Below, piece by piece: positions 8,126-17,707 of a stretch of 64,000 bases of DNA. Under the pieces are notes generated by a model. That model was not told where the DNA came from and made no database searches. It saw nothing but the letters and a program-made list of their open reading frames with translations. Position 1 is the first letter of the stretch; the number at the start of each line of letters is the position of its first letter. The position numbers and the translations under genes are program-made. The stretch lies in contig NZ_JACJSA010000009.1 in the NCBI RefSeq assembly GCF_014697545.1, positions 62,001 to 126,000 on the forward strand, given 5' to 3'. This DNA is from Oscillatoria sp. FACHB-1407 (GTDB lineage Bacteria > Cyanobacteriota > Cyanobacteriia > Elainellales > Elainellaceae).

Positions 8126-8543
8126 CGTTGATAAACCTCCTGTAGTCAAAACCAGTAAAAATGCAGTTGAAATCAAATCAATGGGCACAACAAAATCAGC
8201 GCACGGCGCTATTCTGCATCCAACGAATTCGTGCAGACAGGGGTATGAAGCTAAATCAAAATGCTCTAGAAAAGGGGGCTTTGTGGTGTGGCTTGTGGGG
8301 GCAAAGCGAAAGCCAAACCATTGACTTTCTCACGATATCGAAGCCGCCCGTGCTTGTCATTACAGGAAACTTGGGGAGTTTGCCTAGCCTGAAACTTAAA
8401 AAACTTGGGGAAACTTGGGGAAACTTTGGGATGCGATCGCCACCCAAAGTCTAAAAACAATCATCAAAGTCTAGAAAATCAAGAAATTCTCTTGTAGGCT
8501 TCCAATTAGGGCAAGATGAATACAACCGATTGCAACATCGTCA
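8126..8543. other. Upstream region of the STAND NTPase gene, with 10-bp tandem repeats
   Basis: About 420 bases between divergent genes. Near its end lies a tandem array with a 10-bp period at 8401-8430 (AAACTTGGGG twice, then AAACTTTGGG). An isolated related unit is at 8366-8376. No tRNA or clear promoter hexamers are seen. Confidence 0.55.
8401..8430. repeat. Three direct 10-bp repeats (AAACTTGGGG)
   Basis: Exact decamers lie head to tail about 115 bases before the STAND gene start. The spacing of one helical turn would put the units on the same DNA face, as in some activator or repressor arrays. That reading is inference. Confidence 0.6.
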
Positions 8544-11500
8544 ATGGAGTTAGAACAAGCGATCGACTTCATCAATGCTGCACTTGTGGCACAGGAGGGC
8601 AAATCGCTCACCGACGCGGAAGTGGCAATTGTCACAGGTGCATGGCAAGGGCAAACCTATGGTGCGATCGCTGAGGCATCGGGCTACACGTTGAGCTATC
8701 TTTCAACGGATGTGGGGCCTGTTTTTTGGCGGCGATTAAGTCAAGTTTTTGGGGAAAAGATTAGCAAAACCAACTTTCGCTCAGCGATCGAACGACACGC
8801 AAGGCAGGGCCAGCGTAACACCCAGATGCAGCAGTCCGTTGCAGAACCGTGGAGGGTTTCTTCTCTTCAAGTTGACTGGGGTGAAATTGTTGATGTGAGC
8901 CAGTTCAGTGGGCGCACCGATGAGTTAGCCACACTCCAGCAGTGGTTGTGCAGTTCCTCGGTTGGAGGGACGGCTTCACAAGGGTGCCGCCTGGTCGCTC
9001 TGCTGGGCATTGGTGGGGTGGGCAAAAGCTCTCTTGCAGCAAAATTAGCCCAACAATTTGTGAACGGGTTGGAGAGTGGAACAGCCAATGAACCTCGCGT
9101 CAACCCGTTTACCCACGTCATCTGGCGATCGCTCCGCAATGCCCCACCCCTGGAGACGTTGCTGAGTGACCTGATTCTGTTTCTCTCTGACCAAGACGAT
9201 ACTCAAAGTGACATCAAACGGTTGTTGCACTGGTTCCGCACCCATCGCTGTCTGGTGATTTTGGACAATCTAGAAACGATCTTGCAACCGGGCGATCGCG
9301 CTGGAAACTACCGCTCTGGTTATGAAGACTATGGAGAATTGTTGACGTTGATTGGTGAGAGTGCTCATCAAAGCTGCTTACTGTTGACCAGTCGCGAGAA
9401 ACCTGCCGAAATCGCTGTTATGGAGGGGATAGACTGGGGAGTGCGATCGCTCTCCCTCTCTGGCTCCTATCAGGTTGGAATTGCCATTCTAGATGCAAAA
9501 GGACTGCGGGGAAGCGATCAGCAAAAGTGGAAGCTATGCGATTACTACAGCGGCAATCCCCTTGCCTTGAAGATTGTTGCCAGTTCTATCTATGACCTAT
9601 TTGGTGGAGAAATTGCCCCCTTTATTGAGCAAAATACCTTCCTGTTTAATGGCATCAATCGACTACTGGAACAACAACTCGAACGGTTATCGTATTTAGA
9701 AAAGTCAATTCTGTACTGGTTAACCATCAATCGTGAATGGACGACTATTGCTGACCTGCAAGCAGATATTGTCCCTCTCGTGTCCCACTCCAGTTTGTTA
9801 GAAGCTCTGGAATCTCTCAGTTGGCGCAATTTAATTGAAAAGCGATCGGGGAGTTACACCTTGCAACCTGTAGTAATGGAGTACGTTACGGAGTGCTTAG
9901 TAGAACGAATCAGTACAGAGTTGATTACTGGCAAACTCATGCTGAGCGATCGCCATGCTTTGATCAAAACGACCGTCAAAGATTATATCCGTGAGAGCCA
10001 GGTACGAATAATTCTGCACCCGATCGCGGAGCAATTCTGCAAAGCCTTTTCACAAATTGCACTGAAACAGCACCTGGCACAAATTTTGATGAGTTTAAGA
10101 CAATCAGATACTGAGGTATATGGTTATGGAGCAGGCAACTTGCTCAATTTATGCATTCATTTGCAAATCAATCTAGCTAGATTTAGCTTTGCAGGATTAA
10201 CGATTCGTCATGCTTGCTTTCAAGCAAACGTTCTGCAACACAGCGATTTTACAGATGCCAATATCCAGGAAGCCTCCTTTGTTCAATCATTTGGCTGCAT
10301 TTTTTTCGTCACCTTTAGCCCTGATGGTCAGTGGCTCGCCATAGGAGGTAATGGCAGGCTTCATCTTTGGAAGGTTCAAGGAAATGAGCAATTTTTTACT
10401 TTAAGGGGACATGCCTATTGGGTTAATTCCGTTGCATTTAGCCCCGATGGACAGTTGTTAATGAGTGGTGGGTGTGACCGAGTTGTACGAGTATGGGATG
10501 TTAAGACCAAACAAGTGATTCGCATCCTGTCAGGACATACCAGTACGATCTGGTCGGTAGCAGTTAGCCCTGATGCTCAGCTAGTTGCCAGTGGTGGTGG
10601 AGATGGGACGATCAGACTCTGGTATCTGTCAACTGGAGAGGCACATTCGTTCAAAGGGCATGATGGTTGGGTTCGATCGGTAGCTTTTAGCCCTGATGGC
10701 AAAACACTCGCAAGTGGCGGTACTGAGGGTTATCTTAAACTGTGGGACGTCAAAACAACCCAGTTATTGCAAGCCTTTCAAGCGCACACTGAAGGAGATA
10801 TGGCGATCGCCTTCAGCCCTGATGGGAAATACTTGGTGAGTGGTAGTCATGACCAGACGATTAAGGTGTGGAATTTGCACAACCATCAGTTACAGCAAAC
10901 CTGTGATGATGAAGGTATCGTCTCCTCAGTGGCCTTTACTCCCGATAGTCAAGCGTTTTTAAGCGGCAATCATAACAAAGAGTTGAAGCTATGGGATCTA
11001 GCCACAGGTGAACTTAGAAAGCTCTTTCGTGGGCATCAATCTTGGGTCACATCCGTTGCCTGTAGTCCTGATGGAAAGGTGATTGCCAGTAGCAGTTTTG
11101 ATCGCACGCTTCGTCTCTGGGATGCCACAACGGGGCATCAAATTAAAGCATTGACAGGATATGCAAATGGAGTTCATGCACTTCTATTTATTCCTCAGAC
11201 AGTAGTTCACTCTAACTCTCCTCAATTACTTGTTAGTGGTGGAGCAGACTCAATGATCCGGATTTGGGATTTGAATTCTCAACGCATTGTCAACACGCTT
11301 CGAGGCCATACACAACCCATTTGTTCGATTGCGCTGAATCTCACCCATCGTTATTTAGCAACAAGTAGTGATGACCAATCTATTCGTCTTTGGTCATTAG
11401 ATACTGGGCATGAATTGAATGTCCTATTGGGTCATGTCGGTCGAGTTCGATCCATTGCGTTCAGTCCCTCTAAACCCGATATATCTGATTCTCCAGGGAT

Positions 11501-12185
11501 TTTAGTTAGTGCAGGAAATGACAAAACTATTAGAATCTGGGATGTTGCAACAGGTCAACTCATAAAGGTATTAGCTGAACATACTAACTGTGTCAACTCA
11601 ATTGCCTTTAGCCCTGATGGTCATTTGTTAGCTAGTGCTAGTGATGACCAAACGATACGAGTCTGGGATACTGCAACCTGGAAAGGAATAACGACTCTTG
11701 AGGGACACTCCCACTGGGTATGGAATATTGCCTTTAGCCCTGATGGTCAAACCCTGGTTAGTAGTAGTGAAGACCGGACAGTTCGCCTCTGGGATGTTGC
11801 ATTAGGACAACCCATTTATTGCTTAAACGGACATCCTGGCTCTATTGCTGCGGTTGCTTTTAGCCCCACAGGGAAACTCATTGCCAGTGGTGATTTTGAT
11901 GGTGGTATTAAGCTTTGGGATGCTCAAACAGGTAAGCTCATTCGCTCCCTAAAAGAGCATATTGGCTGGATACCATCCCTCACGTTTGATCCAACCGGAC
12001 ATTATCTTGCTAGTGGTAGTAAGGATGAAACCATTCGACTATGGAATGTGGAAACAGGGGAATGTCTGAAGGTGTTGAGGAGCGATCGCCCCTACGAAGG
12101 GATGAACATAACGGGCGTTCAGGGTTTGAATGAAGCTCAGAAGGAAACATTAAAAGTGTTGGGTGCGATCGAACATTTGGGTTAA
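8544..12185 (+). CDS. STAND NTPase with N-terminal HTH, NB-ARC-like core and 14 WD40 repeats
   Basis: A 1213-residue multidomain protein. Residues 1-90 resemble the helix-turn-helix domain found at the start of many cyanobacterial vWA-MoxR-associated proteins ([40 protein letters not shown]). Residues ~110-370 are the P-loop NTPase, with [15 protein letters not shown], Walker [10 protein letters not shown] (~155) and Walker [10 protein letters not shown] helical linker with pentapeptide-like residues ([20 protein letters not shown]) precedes fourteen WD40 units at ~580-1185, enough for two seven-bladed propellers. The C terminus is [19 protein letters not shown], common in such cyanobacterial proteins. 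STAND proteins sense a ligand through the repeats and oligomerise through the NTPase. Here no toxic effector domain is fused, so the output may be the HTH or a partner. It is a single gene, and repeats 8 and 10 contain insertions. Confidence 0.88.
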   Translation: MELEQAIDFINAALVAQEGKSLTDAEVAIVTGAWQGQTYGAIAEASGYTLSYLSTDVGPVFWRRLSQVFGEKISKTNFRSAIERHARQGQRNTQMQQSVAEPWRVSSLQVDWGEIVDVSQFSGRTDELATLQQWLCSSSVGGTASQGCRLVALLGIGGVGKSSLAAKLAQQFVNGLESGTANEPRVNPFTHVIWRSLRNAPPLETLLSDLILFLSDQDDTQSDIKRLLHWFRTHRCLVILDNLETILQPGDRAGNYRSGYEDYGELLTLIGESAHQSCLLLTSREKPAEIAVMEGIDWGVRSLSLSGSYQVGIAILDAKGLRGSDQQKWKLCDYYSGNPLALKIVASSIYDLFGGEIAPFIEQNTFLFNGINRLLEQQLERLSYLEKSILYWLTINREWTTIADLQADIVPLVSHSSLLEALESLSWRNLIEKRSGSYTLQPVVMEYVTECLVERISTELITGKLMLSDRHALIKTTVKDYIRESQVRIILHPIAEQFCKAFSQIALKQHLAQILMSLRQSDTEVYGYGAGNLLNLCIHLQINLARFSFAGLTIRHACFQANVLQHSDFTDANIQEASFVQSFGCIFFVTFSPDGQWLAIGGNGRLHLWKVQGNEQFFTLRGHAYWVNSVAFSPDGQLLMSGGCDRVVRVWDVKTKQVIRILSGHTSTIWSVAVSPDAQLVASGGGDGTIRLWYLSTGEAHSFKGHDGWVRSVAFSPDGKTLASGGTEGYLKLWDVKTTQLLQAFQAHTEGDMAIAFSPDGKYLVSGSHDQTIKVWNLHNHQLQQTCDDEGIVSSVAFTPDSQAFLSGNHNKELKLWDLATGELRKLFRGHQSWVTSVACSPDGKVIASSSFDRTLRLWDATTGHQIKALTGYANGVHALLFIPQTVVHSNSPQLLVSGGADSMIRIWDLNSQRIVNTLRGHTQPICSIALNLTHRYLATSSDDQSIRLWSLDTGHELNVLLGHVGRVRSIAFSPSKPDISDSPGILVSAGNDKTIRIWDVATGQLIKVLAEHTNCVNSIAFSPDGHLLASASDDQTIRVWDTATWKGITTLEGHSHWVWNIAFSPDGQTLVSSSEDRTVRLWDVALGQPIYCLNGHPGSIAAVAFSPTGKLIASGDFDGGIKLWDAQTGKLIRSLKEHIGWIPSLTFDPTGHYLASGSKDETIRLWNVETGECLKVLRSDRPYEGMNITGVQGLNEAQKETLKVLGAIEHLG

Positions 12186-12201
12186 CCCTTCTGTGCCCCA
12201 G

Positions 12202-12873
12202 CTACCAGCAAAAGCGGAGGGGCAACCCTGGCTGAAACTGAGCCTCCTTTCCCTGTTGCTCTCCGTCAAAGCCAAACTCAAGGGCATAGGCTGCGCCCGA
12301 CCGGACATCAATCAAGCCAGTATCTACGAGAGATTGAAGCTCAGGAGAAAGTGAGTTGGCATGGGGAGTCACGAACTCCACACGAGTCACCTCTTGCAAG
12401 GCGATCGCCTGCTGCAAAGGCTGTGCCCTTTCAACCGGATAGGTGTCTTGCCGCTGGCCAAAGGAGAGGTAAAACAGCATCGGCTCCGTCACGATATCGG
12501 CATTGGTTGCGACGGGAATGCTTAGCGACGGTGGCAGGTAGGGCGGATGATAGTTCCAACTGGTGAAAGGCAGTTCTCCAGCAGGTTCCAGGGCAGGACG
12601 CAGGCAAACGCCAAAAGGACAGGCTCCGCGATCGCGCTGACTCCATCGCTCCCACAGGTGGATGGGCTGCACTGCCCCAGATTGTGCTTCGGTTGGGTCG
12701 TGAACCCAGAGCAACTCCAGCATCAGGTTGTGAAAGAAGAAGCGACGATTGGAGGTGCCCTGTCCGGGATGCACATTCGGCGTGCCTTCCGTTAGGCCAA
12801 ACGAGATGAGTTGATCTGCTTCTGGAGCCTCCAGCGTTGTGCAAATAAACAGGTGATCCAGTTCAAAGGACAT
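12202..12873 (-). CDS. VOC/glyoxalase-like family protein
   Basis: A 223-residue protein that begins ELDHLFICTT, the typical first strand of a vicinal-oxygen-chelate (glyoxalase-like) fold, followed by FGLTEGTPNVHPGQGTSNRR, FFFHNLMLELLWV and WSQRDRGACPFGVCLRP. These suggest one VOC module with an accessory C-terminal half. Likely metal-binding positions are His in ELDHLF and Glu in LELLW. The substrate is unknown. It starts eight bases after the stop of the gene at 12882-13769, so the two are probably an operon. The end lies only 17 bases from the end of the convergent STAND gene. Confidence 0.72.
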   Translation of the reverse strand: MSFELDHLFICTTLEAPEADQLISFGLTEGTPNVHPGQGTSNRRFFFHNLMLELLWVHDPTEAQSGAVQPIHLWERWSQRDRGACPFGVCLRPALEPAGELPFTSWNYHPPYLPPSLSIPVATNADIVTEPMLFYLSFGQRQDTYPVERAQPLQQAIALQEVTRVEFVTPHANSLSPELQSLVDTGLIDVRSGAAYALEFGFDGEQQGKEAQFQPGLPLRFCW

Positions 12874-12881
12874 CCTCTACC

Positions 12882-13769
12882 CTAAATCTCAGCGACGGCT
12901 CGTTCGGTCAACCGTCGAGCCAGCGTTTGAATGCCCGTATGCTCGTAGTATTTCACCACCATATCCAGGTACGCGCCGAGATAGTCCAACTTGTCTTTGG
13001 AGACTTCCACAAATCGGATCAGGTGGTCTACGACTTTGTCGGGCGTGAGGTCGTGGGAGCCAACAAAGTTATCGATCCAGCCTTTGGTGGACTCAAAGCT
13101 CTCGATGATAAAGCCCTGTTGCCCTTTGGCATTGCCACCGGGAATGAGAGAATGGACGGCTTTGAATGTCTGGTTGTGCTCCAGATCAGAGGGAGCCATC
13201 TGTTTAATAGCGTTTAACGCTTTGAGGGCAAAGTCAGAACCCAGGGGAATCAAGCCATCAAAACAGACCAATGCTGCCATCCGCATCAGGGATTCGCCGC
13301 CGTAGTCCTTGAGGGCAGCCAGGAAGTCGCCAATGCTGTCACCGGGGATGCCGTTGATCTGGCAGAAGGCGACCAGTTCTACGACTAACTTGACGCAAAG
13401 GTCGATGGTCTGCGCCTTTTCGGGTTTTGGAGTGAGGTTTTTGAGAAATCCCAAAAATGACACATCCTGTCCGACTTTATTGGCTAAAGCGGCAGTACCG
13501 ATCGCCCCTGATGCGGAATCAACGGTTTGATAGAGCCAGAGTGCCCGCTGGTAGCCCTGAGATTTGTCGTTGAACAGAGTAATGGCGCGATCGCCAATTT
13601 GCTTGATTAGTTGCGGGTCGCTCTCCCCAGTCACAGTACGGATGGTGTTTTCAAATCCGGTGAGGTTTTGCCACTGCCCCGGAACCACAAAATCGAGCGA
13701 TCGCAATGCCATGACGGTCAAACCACCAGTCGGCAAATGGTCGATCAATTCATAAATCGGTTTGCTCAT
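12882..13769 (-). CDS. Uncharacterised protein, mostly helical
   Basis: A 295-residue soluble protein that I do not recognise. AGGAG six bases before the ATG at 13769 supports the start. It is rich in predicted helices and lacks a signal peptide, membrane segments or familiar motifs. Notable stretches are LPTGGLTVMALRSLDFVVPG near the N terminus, IGTAALANKVGQDVSFLGFL in the middle and IQTLARRLTERAVAEI at the end. It is translationally close to the downstream VOC protein (8-bp gap). The upstream flank is a 7-bp repeat array. Confidence 0.6.
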   Translation of the reverse strand: MSKPIYELIDHLPTGGLTVMALRSLDFVVPGQWQNLTGFENTIRTVTGESDPQLIKQIGDRAITLFNDKSQGYQRALWLYQTVDSASGAIGTAALANKVGQDVSFLGFLKNLTPKPEKAQTIDLCVKLVVELVAFCQINGIPGDSIGDFLAALKDYGGESLMRMAALVCFDGLIPLGSDFALKALNAIKQMAPSDLEHNQTFKAVHSLIPGGNAKGQQGFIIESFESTKGWIDNFVGSHDLTPDKVVDHLIRFVEVSKDKLDYLGAYLDMVVKYYEHTGIQTLARRLTERAVAEI

Positions 13770-13789
13770 GGATTTCTCCTGTGTTTGGT

Positions 13790-13977
13790 TGGTGGTCAGG
13801 GGTCAAGGGTTAATGGTCAATGGTTAATGGTCAATGGTCAATGGTTAGTGGTCAATGGTCAATGGTCAGTGGTCAATGGTCAATGGTCAATGGTCAGTAG
13901 TCAGGGGTCAGGAGTCAGGGGTCAGGGGTCAGGAGTCAATGGTTAGTGGTCAATGGTTAGTGGTCAATAGTTAATGA
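13790..13977. repeat. Heptamer tandem array (TCAATGG/TCAGTGG/TTAGTGG)
   Basis: About 190 bases of near-perfect 7-bp units, mostly TCAATGG with TCAGGGG and TTAGTGG variants. The same family occurs at 22611-22860 and 42050-42302. It is heptanucleotide short tandem repeat DNA as known from cyanobacteria, with no coding potential. Confidence 0.85.
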
Positions 13978-14026
13978 TCGTTGCCTCTTCTTTCTTCGGT
14001 GTTGCTGATCCAATCTATGAAGTTCG

Positions 14027-14053
14027 GAGGGGCGTTTCGCGAAACACCCGTAC
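14027..14053. repeat. Palindromic intergenic repeat (GGGCGTTTCGCGAAACACCC)
   Basis: The near-perfect palindrome GGGGCGTTTCGCGAAACACC is related to the copies at 1254 and 14807. Confidence 0.6.
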
Positions 14054-14096
14054 AGCGGTGGGCAGTTTTTCAGAATCGCATCTGCATTCAGCAACG

Positions 14097-14170
14097 TCTT
14101 TTCCCTCTTCTTTTTTCCTTCTTCCCTCTTCGTTTATCGTTTATCCTTCATCGTTCATCCTTTCTTCGTT
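14097..14170. repeat. AAGGATA-type heptamer array (reverse orientation)
   Basis: TTTATCC/TTCATCC heptamers end at the 3' end of the lipoprotein gene. Confidence 0.6.
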
Positions 14171-14681
14171 ATGCCAAGCTTGCTAATCCAGCTAAATCAA
14201 ACTTGGTCAGCCATTCGGCGCGGTCTTCTTTGGTGAAGGACGGGTCGCGGGAGAGGACTTTGACCTGATAGCGATCGCCCACTAAAAGAGCGGTGGCGTT
14301 TTGTCCCTGCTCCACAGCGGGATAGCCAGCGATCGTCAGTGTTGTTCCCTCAAACTTGGCAGCCGCAGGAGTCCCGGTTGTGTCGCTAATGGCTAACATG
14401 GCAACGTTCGTGCCGTTTTGATTGACCTTATATTCGGCAAAGCCCTGTTTCTCCTGAGCAGGAACGATTTCATAGCCCTCGACCGATTTTGGAAAGAATG
14501 GGTTGAACTCACCCCCTGCTTGCGCCTCAGCCGCGACTGCCGCCGGGGCATCCCGTTGGGTTGTCTCCTGCTGAGTTTGAGCAAAGGGGGACGGTTCTGC
14601 TGGAGAACGACAGGCAGAAACCAGCAGCAACAGGCTGAGCAGAATGGGAGCCAAAACTCGATGCCAACGAGTCAGACGCAT
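14169..14681 (-). CDS. Putative lipoprotein of unknown function
   Basis: The frame opens at 14699, but CGGAGG lies five bases before the second ATG at 14681, giving 170 residues. The N terminus RLTRWHRVLAPILLSLLLLV followed by SAC is a lipoprotein signal peptide with Cys at about residue 24. After a low-complexity linker comes one ~110-residue domain (NPFFPKSVEGYEIVPAQEKQ; EYKVNQNGTNVAMLAISDT; TIAGYPAVEQGQNATALLVG; FDLAGLASL). This looks like a periplasmic beta-rich domain that I cannot name. It lies downstream of trpD on the same strand, separated by repeat DNA. Confidence 0.65.
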   Translation of the reverse strand: MRLTRWHRVLAPILLSLLLLVSACRSPAEPSPFAQTQQETTQRDAPAAVAAEAQAGGEFNPFFPKSVEGYEIVPAQEKQGFAEYKVNQNGTNVAMLAISDTTGTPAAAKFEGTTLTIAGYPAVEQGQNATALLVGDRYQVKVLSRDPSFTKEDRAEWLTKFDLAGLASLA

Positions 14682-14806
14682 GACAACCTCCGAATGCAAA
14701 CTGCCCTATTCTACAGGCTGAAGTTTAAGACTGTTGGGATCAACACATGAAGATTTTGGGGCGTTGCTGAATGCGGATAAAACTCTCAAAAACTGACCGC
14801 CCCTGT

Positions 14807-14833
14807 GCGGGCGTTTCACGAAACGCCCCCTAC
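14807..14833. repeat. Palindromic intergenic repeat (GGGCGTTTCACGAAACGCCC)
   Basis: GCGGGCGTTTCACGAAACGC continues to CCCC. It is a member of the palindrome family and lies immediately before the heptamer array at the end of trpD. Confidence 0.65.
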
Positions 14834-14834
14834 G

Positions 14835-14880
14835 AAATTCCCCATTCCCACTTCCCCATTCCCCACTCCCTATTCCCTAC
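14835..14880. repeat. ACTCCCC/ATTCCCC heptamer array containing the trpD stop codon
   Basis: Read on the minus strand, AGTAGGG-AATAGGG-AGTGGGG-AATGGGG follows the last Lys-Glu codons of trpD. The stop codon TAG lies inside the first heptamer. Confidence 0.75.
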
Positions 14881-15980
14881 TCCTTCAAATAGGTTGCCAA
14901 CTGCTCCACTTTGTCCCATGCGGCTCCGCTCTTGAGAATGTCTTTGGCGATCGCCACTCCTTTGGCATAGACCTCAACAGGAGAGGCATTAGACAAATCG
15001 AGGGGAATGCCACCCCCTACGCTCAACGCCAGAGCGGCATTCAGGGCAACGACATCCTGCTGCGCCTGGGTGCCTTTGCCCTGCAATACATCGCGCATAA
15101 TTTCCAGGTTTTCTGCCACTTCTCCCCCTTTCAAGGCCGTGGTTGGGGCAGCGGTCAATCCCACCTCAGTTGGGTCGAGGGTAATTGATTCGAGGCGATC
15201 GCCCGCCAGAACTGAGAGGTGGGTCACATCGGCTAATCCGGCTTCGTCCAACTTCTCGCGTCCATGCAGCACGATCGCCTGGGGTCTGCCGAGTTCCTGG
15301 AGTGCCTGGGCGATCGTCTCAACAAAGCCAGGATTAAAGACGCCAATCACCTGTCCGGTGGGACGCAGGGGATTCACCAGCGGGCCCAACAGGTTAAACA
15401 CGGTTCTCACTTTCAGGGTCTTGCGAATCGGCGCGACATATTTCATAGCTGGATGCCAACCCGGAGCAAACAGGAAGGTAATACCCACGTCATCCAGAGC
15501 CGCTTTTGCCTGTTCCGGTGAGGCAGTAATTTTGATACCCAATGCTTCTAACACATCGGCGGAACCAACCTTACCCGATGCGGAGCGGTTGCCGTGTTTT
15601 GCTACAGGAATTCCCGCTGCGGCAGCCACAAACGCCACGGCTGTAGAGATATTAAAGGTGGATGCGCCATCGCCCCCGGTTCCACAGGTGTCAATCCGCA
15701 CAGAGGGCAGTGAGCCAGAGTCGATCGCCGCTCCCAAAGATTGCTCCATCAGCACTTCCGCCATCCCTGCCAACTCAGTTGCCGACACTCCTTTAGCTTG
15801 AATAGCGGCTAAGATCGCCCCTGACAACGCTGGGGGAATCGCTTCGGTTAACCAACCTTGCATCAGATCAGCCGCCTGTTGGCGATCGAGTGATTGACCG
15901 TCAATCAGTTGTTGCAGCAACGCTGACCAATCGGAAGTGGCGATCGCATCAGGGGTTGGAGTAGCGGGAGTGGTAGTCAT
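14877..15980 (-). CDS. trpD: Anthranilate phosphoribosyltransferase
   Basis: A 367-residue enzyme that joins anthranilate and PRPP in the second step of tryptophan synthesis. Diagnostic motifs are the PRPP loop [40 protein letters not shown] and the Mg-binding [13 protein letters not shown]. It is slightly longer than the usual ~345 residues because of an N-terminal extension ([17 protein letters not shown]). The other trp genes are not in the window, which is normal for cyanobacteria. The C terminus ends in EQLATYLKE, and its TAG stop lies at the edge of a heptamer array. Confidence 0.96.
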   Translation of the reverse strand: MTTTPATPTPDAIATSDWSALLQQLIDGQSLDRQQAADLMQGWLTEAIPPALSGAILAAIQAKGVSATELAGMAEVLMEQSLGAAIDSGSLPSVRIDTCGTGGDGASTFNISTAVAFVAAAAGIPVAKHGNRSASGKVGSADVLEALGIKITASPEQAKAALDDVGITFLFAPGWHPAMKYVAPIRKTLKVRTVFNLLGPLVNPLRPTGQVIGVFNPGFVETIAQALQELGRPQAIVLHGREKLDEAGLADVTHLSVLAGDRLESITLDPTEVGLTAAPTTALKGGEVAENLEIMRDVLQGKGTQAQQDVVALNAALALSVGGGIPLDLSNASPVEVYAKGVAIAKDILKSGAAWDKVEQLATYLKE

Positions 15981-16127
15981 AGGAGCGATTTTGGGTTTTG
16001 GATTTTAGATTTACGATTTTAGGTTGTCGTAAGCCCCAGTCGAATGCTCAGGGATTTACAGGAGGCATCATTCGCATCCACTATTATTTCCTGATTTGGG
16101 GACAGGAGGCGTTACGAATTAGACGGC

Positions 16128-16174
16128 TCCGCACTCCCCACTCCCCATTCCCCACTCCCCATTCCCCATTTCCT
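16128..16174. repeat. ACTCCCC/ATTCCCC heptamer array at the MATE gene stop
   Basis: On the minus strand the units AATGGGG and AGTGGGG follow the stop directly (TGTAGGA, then AATGGGG). Confidence 0.7.
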
Positions 16175-17486
16175 ACAACGGCTTCCAGGTTTTCGCTACT
16201 TGCAGGCTCAGAGTCAGGGCACGAGTCGCCATAAACGCAGCCAGGGCTAACCAGAGCAACTGCACGCTGTTGAACCACCAGGCGATCGCTGCCAGTGGAG
16301 CAAAGCCGATGAACGTTGCCATCAGGGTCGAGGTTTTGAGGATGCGTCCCTCGGTCAAGCCCAAAAAGTAGCCATCCAGCATGTAGGCGATCGAGCCAAA
16401 TCCCAGAATCGGCATGAGCCAACCCACGTATTGGCTGACCTGATCGAGGATGTCGGTGTGCTTGGTCAATAGGCGAAAGATAGGCAGGGGCATGAGAATA
16501 GGGGCGATCGCAAACAGTAGCCCTAAGCCCAGGCTGATGCTGCCCGACAACCACACCAACGTCATCAGTTGAGGATGCGAACCTTTGCCACGAAAGATGC
16601 CTGCAAAACTCTCCGTGGCGAACGCTAACCCATCGATGAAGTAGGCTGCCAGGGTGACGATCTGGAGCAGCAGGGTATTGGTGGTTAGCACGTCCGTACC
16701 AAACGCCGAACTCAGGTTGGTGAACACGCTAAAGGTCGTCACCATCGCAAACGTGCGAATCATGATGTCCGTATTCAGACTGAAAGCGGCTTTGAGTGCG
16801 GCAGGATTGGGAATTTGAGGGGCGATCGCCTTCACCTGTTGCCATGGCATCTCCCGACTCACCAGCCACAGCCCGACCCCCAGCATGGCGTACTGGCTCA
16901 ATGCGGTAGACCATCCCGCCCCAGCACTGCCCCACCCCCACTGCACGATCAGCAGATAATTTAACCCCACATCCGTCAGGTTGCTCACCGCCGATAACAG
17001 CAGCACCTGACTCCCCTGTGCCTGTCCCAAAAACCAACCCACCAGGACAAAGTTGATCAGGGTAGCCGGAGCACCCCAGACCAGCGAGTTGAAATAAGCC
17101 ATACCAGAGGCTTTGACATCAGGAGTGGCACTCAGCAAGGCAAACCCTAGTTCTCGCAGGGGATATTGCAAGATCAGAATCAGTAGCCCCAAGCCCAGTG
17201 CCAGCAACCCGTTACGGAGTCCCGTTAACCAGACCTCGGGGCGATCGCCCCTTCCCAATGCCTGAGCGGTGGTGCCCGTCGTTCCCATCCGCAGGAAGCC
17301 AAACGTCCAGTAGATGTAGTTAAACAACACCGTTGCGAGGGCTACGCCTGCTAAATGGCGAATTTCATCCAGATGCCCCAAAAACGCGATGTCAATTAAG
17401 CCCGCCAGGGGCACCAGCAGATTGGAGAGGATGTTGACAACCGCCAATCGACCGAAGGATCGGTAAAAATCAGAGCGGATCTCCAT
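16173..17486 (-). CDS. MATE family efflux transporter (DinF-like)
   Basis: A 437-residue integral membrane protein with about twelve hydrophobic segments. The N terminus RLAVVNILSNLLVPLAGLID, AFLGHLDEIRHLAGVALATV and the loop RMGTTGTTAQALGRGD are typical of the DinF branch of MATE cation antiporters. Family members export drugs, organic cations or metabolites using a Na+ or H+ gradient; the substrate here is unknown. The gene lies divergent from dnaA with 221 bases between them. The start at 17486 has no clear Shine-Dalgarno. Confidence 0.9.
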   Translation of the reverse strand: MEIRSDFYRSFGRLAVVNILSNLLVPLAGLIDIAFLGHLDEIRHLAGVALATVLFNYIYWTFGFLRMGTTGTTAQALGRGDRPEVWLTGLRNGLLALGLGLLILILQYPLRELGFALLSATPDVKASGMAYFNSLVWGAPATLINFVLVGWFLGQAQGSQVLLLSAVSNLTDVGLNYLLIVQWGWGSAGAGWSTALSQYAMLGVGLWLVSREMPWQQVKAIAPQIPNPAALKAAFSLNTDIMIRTFAMVTTFSVFTNLSSAFGTDVLTTNTLLLQIVTLAAYFIDGLAFATESFAGIFRGKGSHPQLMTLVWLSGSISLGLGLLFAIAPILMPLPIFRLLTKHTDILDQVSQYVGWLMPILGFGSIAYMLDGYFLGLTEGRILKTSTLMATFIGFAPLAAIAWWFNSVQLLWLALAAFMATRALTLSLQVAKTWKPL

Positions 17487-17635
17487 ATTTGGAATTGGTA
17501 TAGCTTTCCAACGGTATATCTAGTAGTCTAGTTAAGCCAAGATCAGAGGCTAGGGTTTGGAACTGCTCTTTAGGCGTTTGGTGCATGACCGAGAATTAAT
17601 TCCTCAAAAAAAATTAATTCTTCAAGAAATCGCAC

Positions 17636-17663
17636 TTGATCCCTGGAGTGGAGCACTTATAAT
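17636..17663 (+). promoter_or_regulatory. Sigma-70-type promoter of dnaA
   Basis: TTGATC (17636-17641), a 16-base spacer and TATAAT (17658-17663) lie 44 bases before the GTG start of dnaA. The hexamers and spacing are close to consensus. Confidence 0.65.
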
Positions 17664-17707
17664 CGTAGCCTCTGGTTTATCAGCGATTCAGGTGGGGTTG
17701 AGCAGCC

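Noticed and set aside
1..12185. A single defence island made of TIR, AAA+ ATPase and STAND genes
   Set aside because: The genes are on different strands, up to 8 kb apart, and interrupted by unrelated metabolic and secreted-protein genes. Co-function is not supported.
15007..15801. 264-residue open frame antisense to trpD
   Set aside because: trpD is certain; the antisense frame has no start signal.
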